DNA of 5,561 nucleotides from Pseudomonadota bacterium (GTDB lineage: Bacteria; Pseudomonadota; Gammaproteobacteria; Burkholderiales; SCOH01), in NCBI GenBank assembly GCA_030917985.1, contig JAUPTR010000357.1, positions 1 to 5,561 on the forward strand, in the 5' to 3' direction. The position numbers and the translations under genes were made by a program. Below the pieces are notes generated by a model. The model did no database searches. It was given only the letters and a program-made list of their open reading frames with translations, and was not told the origin of the DNA. The number at the start of each line of letters is the position of its first letter. The first letter of the stretch is position 1. Positions 1-5,561 of this stretch are shown piece by piece.

Positions 1-97
1 AAAAAGCGCAACTGAAGCAAATCCTGTTTTTTTGGCTGCGTGGGCGAATCGCTACGCCCCGCTCGCCGACTAGACCAGCATTTCCTGAATCTTATTC

Positions 98-103
98 GGA
101 GAG
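98..103 (+). promoter_or_regulatory. Shine-Dalgarno for the crotonase-family gene
   Basis: GGAGAG lies 7 bases before the ATG at 111. The reading frame stays open upstream to the left edge but contains no ATG or GTG there, so this site fixes the start at 111. I see no convincing promoter in bases 1-97; a weak GGGCG/CGCCC hairpin (42-46 with 55-59) has no T-tract. Confidence 0.75.
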
Positions 104-110
104 ACAACAC

Positions 111-923
111 ATGGAATTCCAGACCCTCAAAGTCAGCGTCAACAATCATATTGCCCATATCGAGCTGAACCGCCCGGACAAGGCCAATGCCATGGATATG
201 GTGATGTGGCGCGAAATCGGCAAGGCGTTTGACTGGGCTGATGGCGAAGCCGATGTGCGCGTGGTGGTGCTGTCCGGCAATGGCAAACATTTCACCGCCG
301 GCATCGACCTGATGGCGCTGATGGGGGTGAAGGAAATGATCAAGGACGAGTGTGAAGGCCGCAGCCGTGAAAAACTGCGTCGTCTGATCCTGCAGATGCA
401 GGATGATCTGAGTGCGCTGGAGCGTTGCCGCAAGCCGGTGCTGGCTGCGATTCACAACGGCTGTATCGGTGGCGGTGTGGATCTGGTGTGTTGTGCCGAC
501 ATGCGTTATGCCAGCGCTGACGCCTATTTCTGCGTCAAGGAGATCGATATCGGCATGGTGGCCGATGTGGGTACGCTGCAACGCCTGCCAAAGCTGATTG
601 GCGAAGGTCTGGCACGTGAGCTGGCCTTCACCGGCCGCAAGCTGGATGCCGAAGAAGCGAAACAGATCGGTTACGTCAACCGCGTGTTTGCCGACCGCGA
701 TGCGCTGCTGGCCGGGGTGATGGAAATTGCCGCTGAAATCGCCAGCAAGTCGCCACTGTCGATTCGTGGCACCAAGGAAATGCTCAACTACACCCGAGAT
801 CATTCGGTGGCCGATGGCCTTAACTTTATCGCCACCTGGAATGCCGGCATGTTGTTGTCGAACGATATCCAGGCTGCAGTGATGGCTTCGATGTCGAAAT
901 CGGCACCCAGCTTCAAGAACTGA
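111..923 (+). CDS. Crotonase-family protein, probable delta(3,5)-delta(2,4)-dienoyl-CoA isomerase
   Basis: A cytoplasmic enzyme of the enoyl-CoA hydratase/isomerase (crotonase) superfamily. It most likely moves the double bonds of 3,5-dienoyl-CoA to 2,4-dienoyl-CoA, which lets beta-oxidation handle fatty acids with odd-position double bonds. Seen in the 270-residue protein: the crotonase N-terminus with NRPDKANAM (20-28), the first oxyanion-hole segment FTAGIDL (61-67), and the second, GCIGGGVDL (117-125). The best pointer to the subfamily is three acids, D124, E144 and D152. They match in local sequence (GGGVD, VKEID, ADVGTLQRLPK) and in spacing (20 and 8) the Asp176, Glu196 and Asp204 described for rat ECH1. 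Length suits a bacterial member without a targeting peptide. The C-terminal third (about 205-265) is the usual helical trimerisation region. The gene appears monocistronic: it has its own Shine-Dalgarno and ends at a strong terminator. Alternative: a generic enoyl-CoA hydratase, but the acid pattern argues against that. No other beta-oxidation gene is adjacent. Confidence 0.9.
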   Translation: MEFQTLKVSVNNHIAHIELNRPDKANAMDMVMWREIGKAFDWADGEADVRVVVLSGNGKHFTAGIDLMALMGVKEMIKDECEGRSREKLRRLILQMQDDLSALERCRKPVLAAIHNGCIGGGVDLVCCADMRYASADAYFCVKEIDIGMVADVGTLQRLPKLIGEGLARELAFTGRKLDAEEAKQIGYVNRVFADRDALLAGVMEIAAEIASKSPLSIRGTKEMLNYTRDHSVADGLNFIATWNAGMLLSNDIQAAVMASMSKSAPSFKN

Positions 924-942
924 TCACTGTTCCACTTGCAGA

Positions 943-976
943 AAGCCCGCTGCCTTTCGGTGGCGGGCTTTTTTTT
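943..976 (+). terminator. Rho-independent terminator after the isomerase gene
   Basis: An 8-bp perfect stem, AAGCCCGC (943-950) with GCGGGCTT (963-970), continues inward through two G-T wobbles and two C-G pairs to a TTTC loop (955-958). The 3' arm runs into eight consecutive T (969-976). It starts 20 bases after the stop of the isomerase gene, so it should end that transcript and isolate the following cyclase gene. It has only a short A-run on the far side, so it should work mainly on the plus strand. Confidence 0.92.
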
Positions 977-1005
977 GGCTGTATCCGGGCTGCTGTTTCT
1001 ATAAT
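975..1005 (+). promoter_or_regulatory. Probable sigma70-type promoter of the diguanylate cyclase gene
   Basis: A perfect -10 hexamer TATAAT occupies 1000-1005. The best -35 candidate is TTGGCT (975-980, 4 of 6 matches), but the spacer is 19 bases, longer than the ideal 17, and it overlaps the terminator T-tract. Transcription would start near 1011-1013 and give a leader of about 40 bases. The -10 box is bracketed by GTTTC (995-999) and GAAAC (1006-1010), a perfect 5-bp inverted repeat that might be an operator. The position, between a terminator and a gene start, supports a real promoter; the poor -35 suggests modest or activator-dependent strength. Confidence 0.55.
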
Positions 1006-1039
1006 GAAACTCTTTTCCTCGGTCATTCGGATCGCAAAC

Positions 1040-1043
1040 GGAG
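1040..1043 (+). promoter_or_regulatory. Shine-Dalgarno supporting the GTG start of the cyclase
   Basis: GGAG lies 7 bases upstream of GTG at 1051. No ATG in this frame is better placed: starting at GTG keeps the whole first membrane helix, while the next in-frame ATG (1261) would remove the first two helices of the MASE1 domain. Confidence 0.65.
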
Positions 1044-1050
1044 CCCCACT

Positions 1051-3594
1051 GTGTTGTTGATTCGGCAACTGCTGTTGCTGTGTGCCCTCGGCTTGGGCTA
1101 TTTCCTCGCCGGTCATTGGGGCTTGCAGCTAGGCGCCAGTTTTCACTCGCAGATCACCTATCTGTGGCCACCCTCCGGGCTGGCGTTTGCCGCGCTGGCA
1201 TTGCTGGGCCGCCATCAGTGGCCCGGTATCCTGCTGGGGGCCGCTGCCATCAATTTTGACATGAGCGGCAATCTGCCGATGAGCGTGCTGATTGCGGCCG
1301 GTAATACGCTCAGCGCATGGCTGCCGCTGTATCTGGCCGAGCGATATTACGGTGGCTTTGACGCCACGCTGTCGTCTACCCGATCCGTTACCCAAATGCT
1401 GTTGCTTGGGGCTCTGTTGGGTTGTGGTCTGGCGGCATTCAACGGTGTGGGTTGGCTGTGGCTGTTTGATGCGCTGCAGGGGCGCGCTGTGGATGTGAGT
1501 TTTCGCACCTGGTGGATGGGTGATGCTACCGGGCTGATGACACTGGCACCGCTGATGTTGACGCTGGTGCGGCTGCGTCAGGCCTGGTTGCCGGATGGGC
1601 GCGTGATCGAGCTGGTCGGCATGTTGCTGCTGCTGGCTGTTCTGAGTCTGTTGCTGTTGGCTGGTTTTGTGCTGGCAGGTAATGAAGAGTTGTTGTTGTA
1701 CATGCTGTTTCCGATGGTGGTTTGGGCCGGGTTGCGTTTCAGTCAGCGTGAAGTGGCGCTGATCGTGTTTCTGATGTTTCTGTCAGTGTCGCTGGCGGCT
1801 AATTTTGGTGTTTGGGATTTGCGTCATTACGACGATCTGCTGATCCAGTTGCAGCTGCTGTTTCTTTCCGCGTCGGCCACGGGTTTGTTACTGGCTGCGG
1901 CCGTTGGCGTGCAGCGCGGGGCGGTGGAGGAGCTGGCTGTATCCGAGCGGCGTTACCGCCAGTTGTCGGAGCTGTCTCGCGATGTAATCTCGCGCCACAC
2001 CCCGCAGGGGCAGTTCATGTTCGTGTCTGCCGCGTGTGCCCCGATGTTTGGCTACAGCCCGGCCGAGCTGGTGGGGCGGGCATATTGCGAGTTCTGTCAT
2101 CCCGACGATCTGAGCGTGTTTCGCCAGCATTTCGCCGCCGTGCGCGATGGTGCGCTGAATGGCAGTATCTCGCTGCGCTTCCAGCATCGGCTGGGCCACT
2201 ATATCTGGCTGGAAATCACCGCCAACTGCCTGGCACATGGCGATAACGGCTTGCCGGAAGTCGTGATGGTGGCGCGTGATGTAACTCGCCGCAAAATTGA
2301 CGAGGCCGAACTGCAAGAAAGTGAAGAACGTTATCGCAAACTGATCGAGCTGATGCCGGATGCCCTGTTGCTGCACAAGGATGGCGTGGTGTTTTTCGCC
2401 AATACAGTGCTGATGCAGATGCTTGAGGTGCCGCGTATGGAGCAGCTGATTGGCCAGCACGTACATCACTACCTGCATCCTTCCAGCCGCGAGTTGTCAA
2501 GTCAGCGGCTGGCACTGCTGGCAGATTCGGAGCGGTTGTTGCCCTATGCCGAAATGCAGCTGCATCTGGCCAACGGCAAAACCAAGGATATCGAGGTGTC
2601 TTCCAACGCCATTCGTCTCTGGGGCAGCCAGTATGTGATCACGCTGGTGCGTGACGTTTCTGCGCGCAAAAAGGCTGAGGCCCAGCAGCGGCTGGCTGCC
2701 AAGGTGTTCGAGGTGGTGATGGAAGGCATCATCATTCTCAATGCCCGGTTTGAACCGGTGTCATTGAACCCCGCTTTCGAGAAAATTGTTGGTTATCGTG
2801 CCGAGGAACTGAGCCACGACGGCATGCGCCGCCTGTTTGGCGGGTTGCTGGCGCCTGATTTTTTTGATGATGTGAAATCGCAACTGAATGAGCAAGGGCA
2901 GTGGCAGGGCGAAATTGCGCTGCGGCGCAAGGATGGCCGTGTGGTTACCGAGTTGCTCAGTGTCAGCCGGTTGCAGGGTGAGGAGGGCGATGCCAGCCAT
3001 TATGTGGCCGTGCTGGTGGATATCACCTATCTGAAACAGGCGGAAGAGGCTTATCGTAATCGTGCCAACCAGGATCCGCTGACGCGCCTGCCTAACCGCA
3101 ATCTGCTGCAGGAGCGGCTGCAGAAAGGTCTGGTGCGCTCGCGCCGCAATAGCGAGAAGTTTGCCCTGCTGTTTGTTGATCTGGATGGCTTCAAGGCCGT
3201 CAACGATGGCCTGGGCCATGAAATGGGCGATATCGTATTGCGCACGCTGGCGGCGCGGCTGGTGGATTGTGTGCGCCAGGGCGACACCGTGGCGCGTTAT
3301 GGCGGCGATGAGTTTGTGATGCTGGTAGAAGGCGAGCAGGATGTCGACTGGCTGGCACAAACCGCCGAGCGCATCATTCAGTCTGTCCGGAGGCCGATCC
3401 AGGGGCATGGCCGACCGATCCGCATTACTGCCAGCGTAGGCATTGCGCTTTATCCGGAAGATGGCAACAGTGCCGAATTGTTGCTGCGCCGCGCCGATCT
3501 GGCGATGTATCAGGCCAAACATGCCGGCAAGGACCAGTTCTGCTTTTATCGAGATTGCCCGCCGAATGCGGATGAAGGCGGATTGCCCGGCTGA
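1051..3594 (+). CDS. Membrane diguanylate cyclase, MASE1-PAS-PAS-PAS-GGDEF
   Basis: An inner-membrane sensor enzyme that joins two GTP into c-di-GMP, the second messenger controlling biofilm and motility choices. Domains seen in the 847 residues: a MASE1 sensor of about eight or more hydrophobic helices (about 4-290) with the family-typical LWPPSGLA (38-45) and WWMGDATGL (154-162); three PAS domains (about 299-413, 425-538, 547-660), each ending in a charged helical linker such as RDVTRRK; then a GGDEF domain (about 672-833). Catalytic features are intact: D710 and D727 (metal and guanine contacts by PleD analogy), N718, and GGDEF at 751-755. An RxxD inhibitory site (R742-D745) lies five residues before GGDEF, so product feedback inhibition is expected. 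The order resembles E. coli DgcE (YegE) but there is no EAL domain; the protein ends 14 residues after the GGDEF domain. The PAS ligands cannot be read from sequence. It has its own promoter candidate and converges on the permease gene with no gap. Confidence 0.95.
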   Translation: MLLIRQLLLLCALGLGYFLAGHWGLQLGASFHSQITYLWPPSGLAFAALALLGRHQWPGILLGAAAINFDMSGNLPMSVLIAAGNTLSAWLPLYLAERYYGGFDATLSSTRSVTQMLLLGALLGCGLAAFNGVGWLWLFDALQGRAVDVSFRTWWMGDATGLMTLAPLMLTLVRLRQAWLPDGRVIELVGMLLLLAVLSLLLLAGFVLAGNEELLLYMLFPMVVWAGLRFSQREVALIVFLMFLSVSLAANFGVWDLRHYDDLLIQLQLLFLSASATGLLLAAAVGVQRGAVEELAVSERRYRQLSELSRDVISRHTPQGQFMFVSAACAPMFGYSPAELVGRAYCEFCHPDDLSVFRQHFAAVRDGALNGSISLRFQHRLGHYIWLEITANCLAHGDNGLPEVVMVARDVTRRKIDEAELQESEERYRKLIELMPDALLLHKDGVVFFANTVLMQMLEVPRMEQLIGQHVHHYLHPSSRELSSQRLALLADSERLLPYAEMQLHLANGKTKDIEVSSNAIRLWGSQYVITLVRDVSARKKAEAQQRLAAKVFEVVMEGIIILNARFEPVSLNPAFEKIVGYRAEELSHDGMRRLFGGLLAPDFFDDVKSQLNEQGQWQGEIALRRKDGRVVTELLSVSRLQGEEGDASHYVAVLVDITYLKQAEEAYRNRANQDPLTRLPNRNLLQERLQKGLVRSRRNSEKFALLFVDLDGFKAVNDGLGHEMGDIVLRTLAARLVDCVRQGDTVARYGGDEFVMLVEGEQDVDWLAQTAERIIQSVRRPIQGHGRPIRITASVGIALYPEDGNSAELLLRRADLAMYQAKHAGKDQFCFYRDCPPNADEGGLPG

Positions 3595-3597
3595 TCA
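3592..3597. other. Abutting convergent stop codons in one TGATCA palindrome
   Basis: The plus-strand cyclase stops with TGA at 3592-3594 and the minus-strand permease stops with TGA at 3597-3595. The two stops together form the self-complementary hexamer TGATCA, with zero intergenic bases. No GC-rich stem followed by a T-tract is visible on either strand around the junction, so each transcript must run into the opposing gene before it ends. Confidence 0.97.
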
Positions 3598-4818
3598 TTC
3601 GTGGCGTAGCGCTTCCACCGGGTTCATGGCCGCTGCTTTGCGCGCCGGATAGAAGCCGAAGAAGATGCCAATGACTGAAGAAAAGCCGAAAGCCAGCAAT
3701 ATCGACTGCGAGCTGACCACGACTTGCATGTCTGCCTTGCTGCTGACCAGCCAGGAGAGGCCAACGCCCAGCAGGGTGCCGATCAATCCGCCTACCAGGC
3801 AAATCAGTATTGCCTCCAGCAGAAACTGCCCGAGGATGTCGCGGTAACGCGCGCCAACGGCGATACGAATGCCGATTTCCCGGGTGCGTTCGGTGACCGA
3901 TACCAGCATGATGTTCATGATGCCGATGCCCCCTACCAGCAGCGATACCGATGCAATTGCGCCCAGCAACATCGACATCACGCGCGTTGAATCGGCGGCG
4001 GATTGTGCCACCGAAGCCAGATTGCGGATATTGAAGTCATTGTCCTGATGTGCCTGCAGCCGATGCCGCTGGCGCAGCAGTTCGGTCATGTCGCGCTCGG
4101 CCTCCGCCATCAGTTCGGCAGAGCGTGCCTGCACCATGATTTGCCGCACGCTATCCGGAAACTGGTTGCCCACCAGCTGGCGCTGGGCGGTGGTGATCGG
4201 CACCAGCACGCTGTCGTCCTGGTCACGGCCGTCAAGGCTCTGGCCCTTGGCTGCCAGCACCCCGAGCACGGTGAAAGGGCGATTCTTGATGCGGATGGTT
4301 TTGCCTACCGGGTTGTCTTCACCAAACAGGTTTTGTGCCACCGTCTGCCCCAGCAACGCCACCCGGTTGGCTGCCCGCACGTCTGTATCCCCAAACTCCG
4401 AGCCGTTATCCAATTGCCAGGCGCGCACCGTGAAGTAGTCCGGCGTCACCCCCATGACGATGGTGCTCCAGTTGGCGTTGTCGTAAATCAGCTGCTGGCT
4501 GCCGCTCACCACTGGTGCCACAGCGCCGATGCTGTCCAGTGTGGCCATTGCGCGCGCATCCGACAAAGTCAGGGTAGGGGCCGTGCCAGTACCAAAACGA
4601 ATCCCGCCGGAGGTGGAGGCGCCGGAAAGAACGATGAACAGATTGCTGCCCATCGAGTCAATCGAGCGTTTGACGCTTTCCTGTGCCCCTTGCCCGACAG
4701 CCATCATTAATACCACTGCGGCTACGCCGATGATCATGCCGAGCATGGTCAGCCCGCTGCGCATGCGGTTCATGGCCATTGCCCGCAGCGCTTCGGCGAG
4801 CATTGCTTGCGGGTTCAT
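3595..4818 (-). CDS. MacB/FtsX-family ABC transporter permease
   Basis: The inner-membrane subunit of a MacB-type mechanotransmission ABC exporter, a class that drives substrates from the periplasm outward (macrolides, peptides, siderophores or lipoproteins in known members) with an adaptor and a TolC-like channel. The 407 residues show the four-helix plan of the family: TM1 (about 22-43), a large periplasmic domain (about 44-278, the MacB_PCD region), then TM2 (280-305), TM3 (331-358) and TM4 (372-390). Diagnostic segments are RSGLTMLGMIIGVAAVV (20-36), the cytoplasmic stretch VSVTERTREIGIRIAVGAR (306-324) after TM2, and the C-terminal YPARKAAAMNPVEALRHE (390-407). Length fits the permease half alone; E. 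coli MacB carries the ATPase fused to its N-terminus, here encoded as a separate protein. The start ATG overlaps the ATPase stop (ATGA, 4818-4815) and has GAGGA 9 bases upstream, so translation is probably coupled. The substrate cannot be told; a LolC/E role is unlikely given the MacB-like termini. Confidence 0.93.
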   Translation of the reverse strand: MNPQAMLAEALRAMAMNRMRSGLTMLGMIIGVAAVVLMMAVGQGAQESVKRSIDSMGSNLFIVLSGASTSGGIRFGTGTAPTLTLSDARAMATLDSIGAVAPVVSGSQQLIYDNANWSTIVMGVTPDYFTVRAWQLDNGSEFGDTDVRAANRVALLGQTVAQNLFGEDNPVGKTIRIKNRPFTVLGVLAAKGQSLDGRDQDDSVLVPITTAQRQLVGNQFPDSVRQIMVQARSAELMAEAERDMTELLRQRHRLQAHQDNDFNIRNLASVAQSAADSTRVMSMLLGAIASVSLLVGGIGIMNIMLVSVTERTREIGIRIAVGARYRDILGQFLLEAILICLVGGLIGTLLGVGLSWLVSSKADMQVVVSSQSILLAFGFSSVIGIFFGFYPARKAAAMNPVEALRHE

Positions 4819-5510
4819 TGGCGGCGATCCTCGACGATACGGCCATCCTGCACCCGCACCACGCGATGCGCATAGGCGGCGATGTCCTGTTCATGGGTAA
4901 TCAGCACCACGGTGATGCCCTGCTGATTCAATTCGCGAAACAACTGCATGATGGCGTGGCTGGTGGCCGAGTCGAGATTGCCGGTAGGTTCGTCCGCCAG
5001 CAACAGTGGTGCCCGGTTGACCAGCGCGCGCAGAATGGCCACGCGTTGCTGCTGGCCGCCGGATAACTGATTCGGCAGGTGTCGCGCATATTGTCCCATG
5101 TCGATCTGCTGCAACAATTGCCGCGCTCGTTCGTGCCGTTCATTGCGGCTAATGCCCGCATAGAGCAGCGGCATGGCGATATTGTCGAGCACGCTCATGC
5201 GTTTGAGCAGATTGAAGCCCTGAAACACAAATCCAAGCTGACGATTGCGCACATCGGCGAGTTCGTTTTTGCCGAGTCGGGTCACATCGCGCCCGGCAAG
5301 CTTGTATACACCGCTGGCAGGCGTATCCATGCAGCCGAGAATATTCATCAGGGTGGATTTGCCGGAACCTGAGTGGCCCATGATGGCGACAAATTCGCCA
5401 GGCTCGATGGTCAAGTGGATATCAAACAGCACTTGTTGCGGAGTTGCGTCTTTCTGCCGGTAAAACTGGCTGATGTATTCAAGCTGGATCTGGTGTGTGG
5501 CGGCTGTCAT
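4815..5510 (-). CDS. MacB/LolD-type ABC transporter ATP-binding protein
   Basis: The cytoplasmic ATPase that powers the permease encoded immediately downstream. All nucleotide-binding motifs are present in its 231 residues: Walker A GHSGSGKST (45-53, K51), Q-loop Q97 in VFQGFNLL, signature LSGGQQQR (149-156), Walker B LLLADE (169-174, E174 catalytic), D-loop GNLDS (177-181) and switch H206 in ITHE. The FQGFNLL, LSGGQQQRVAI and ADEPTGNLDS wording is typical of the MacB/LolD/FtsE group (the o228-type cluster), and the length is the usual one for a free-standing member. It overlaps the permease by 4 bases. One small oddity is leucine at 160 (VAILRAL), where relatives usually have alanine. The ATG at 5510 has no recognisable Shine-Dalgarno; no better in-frame start is available because the protein already begins at the expected place before the first beta strand. 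It probably needs coupling from an upstream gene beyond the window. Confidence 0.94.
   Translation of the reverse strand: MTAATHQIQLEYISQFYRQKDATPQQVLFDIHLTIEPGEFVAIMGHSGSGKSTLMNILGCMDTPASGVYKLAGRDVTRLGKNELADVRNRQLGFVFQGFNLLKRMSVLDNIAMPLLYAGISRNERHERARQLLQQIDMGQYARHLPNQLSGGQQQRVAILRALVNRAPLLLADEPTGNLDSATSHAIMQLFRELNQQGITVVLITHEQDIAAYAHRVVRVQDGRIVEDRRQ
4828..4832 (-). promoter_or_regulatory. Shine-Dalgarno of the permease gene inside the ATPase gene
   Basis: GAGGA on the minus strand lies 9 bases before the permease ATG (4818-4816), within the last codons of the ATPase gene. Together with the ATGA overlap this supports the chosen start and coupled translation of equal amounts of ATPase and permease. 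Confidence 0.65.
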
Positions 5511-5561
5511 GTCATAAGATGCGCTGTTTTAATTTGCTGCTTTTGGCTTTGTTGCCTTTTT
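5507..5561 (-). other. Edge segment, possibly the 3' end of the preceding operon gene
   Basis: Minus-strand bases entering from the right edge are A-rich and lysine-coding in every frame. Three tails are possible: one ending KPKAAN with TAA at 5531-5529, one ending KQRIL with TGA at 5514-5512, and one ending TAHLMT with TGA at 5509-5507 that would overlap the ATPase ATG as ATGA. In split MacB operons the preceding gene is commonly the HlyD/MacA periplasmic adaptor, so a tail of that gene is plausible. The sequence is too short to identify a family or choose the frame. Confidence 0.3.

Noticed and set aside
42..59. Hairpin GGGCG/CGCCC with an 8-base loop upstream of the isomerase gene.
   Set aside because: Only five base pairs and no following T-tract; expected by chance in GC-rich DNA, and it does not overlap the ribosome site.
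1..73. Possible tail of an upstream plus-strand gene: one frame stops at 13-15 after four codons, another at 71-73 after 23 codons.
   Set aside because: Too short and without recognisable content to choose a frame or call a gene.
1888..2478. Minus-strand open frame of 196 codons opposite PAS1 and PAS2.
   Set aside because: Shadow of the cyclase gene; the product is rich in His, Gln and Arg, as expected of antisense translation, with no recognisable domain.
2761..3522. Long minus-strand open frame of 253 codons opposite the PAS3/GGDEF region.
   Set aside because: It is antisense to strongly conserved GGDEF coding sequence, has no family-like motifs and is explained by the G/C third-position bias of the real gene.
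3559..3581. CCGCC/GGCGG stem near the end of the cyclase gene as a possible terminator.
   Set aside because: Five base pairs with a 13-base loop, inside the coding sequence, and no T-run after it on either strand.
3540..3600. Possibility that the cyclase lost a C-terminal EAL domain by a recent frameshift.
   Set aside because: No EAL-type sequence follows in any frame; the DNA after the stop is the conserved permease gene on the other strand.
4003..4710. Plus-strand open frame of 235 codons opposite the permease gene.
   Set aside because: Antisense to a clear MacB permease periplasmic domain; composition is His/Cys/Arg-rich and shows no domain.
1..5561. Similarity between the left edge (AAAAAGCGCAAC) and the reverse complement of the right edge (AAAAAGGCAAC), suggestive of terminal inverted repeats.
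   Set aside because: The match is short, needs a gap and fades within about 12 bases; the window contains no transposase or integrase, so chance is the simplest explanation.

Overview
The window looks like ordinary chromosomal DNA from a Gram-negative bacterium. It is GC-rich, strongly biased to G/C at third codon positions, and densely packed. An RND/Tol-dependent-type MacB transporter and a MASE1 sensor cyclase both point to Proteobacteria. A beta-proteobacterium, possibly of the Neisseriales type, is my best guess, but no marker gene fixes the genus. No mobile element, CRISPR array, tRNA or rRNA is visible.

Layout: four complete genes in two facing blocks. On the plus strand, a 270-residue crotonase-fold enzyme (111-923) has the catalytic acidic residues of a delta(3,5)-delta(2,4)-dienoyl-CoA isomerase. 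It is closed by a clear intrinsic terminator (943-976). Directly behind that lies a promoter with a perfect TATAAT box (1000-1005), then a GTG-started 847-residue membrane diguanylate cyclase (1051-3594) with the order MASE1, PAS, PAS, PAS, GGDEF. On the minus strand, entering from the right edge, are an ABC ATPase (5510-4815) and its FtsX/MacB-type permease (4818-3595), joined by a 4-base ATGA overlap. The last bases at the right edge are probably the tail of the gene upstream in that operon, plausibly a MacA/HlyD-type periplasmic adaptor, but this cannot be shown from what is here.

How the genes relate: the ATPase and permease form a split MacB-like exporter module that would normally work with a periplasmic adaptor and an outer-membrane channel. 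The cyclase makes the second messenger c-di-GMP in response to signals sensed by its membrane and PAS domains. The isomerase serves beta-oxidation of unsaturated fatty acyl-CoAs with double bonds at odd positions. Nothing in the sequence ties the three functions together; the isomerase and the cyclase appear to be separate transcription units, and the transporter operon converges on the cyclase gene.

The most unusual points are fine-scale: the cyclase and permease stop codons abut inside one TGATCA palindrome with no intergenic base; the cyclase -10 box is exactly bracketed by a GTTTC/GAAAC inverted repeat; and the ABC ATPase has no recognisable Shine-Dalgarno but sits where an upstream frame would end with another ATGA overlap. 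I see no evidence of an undescribed multi-gene system here.
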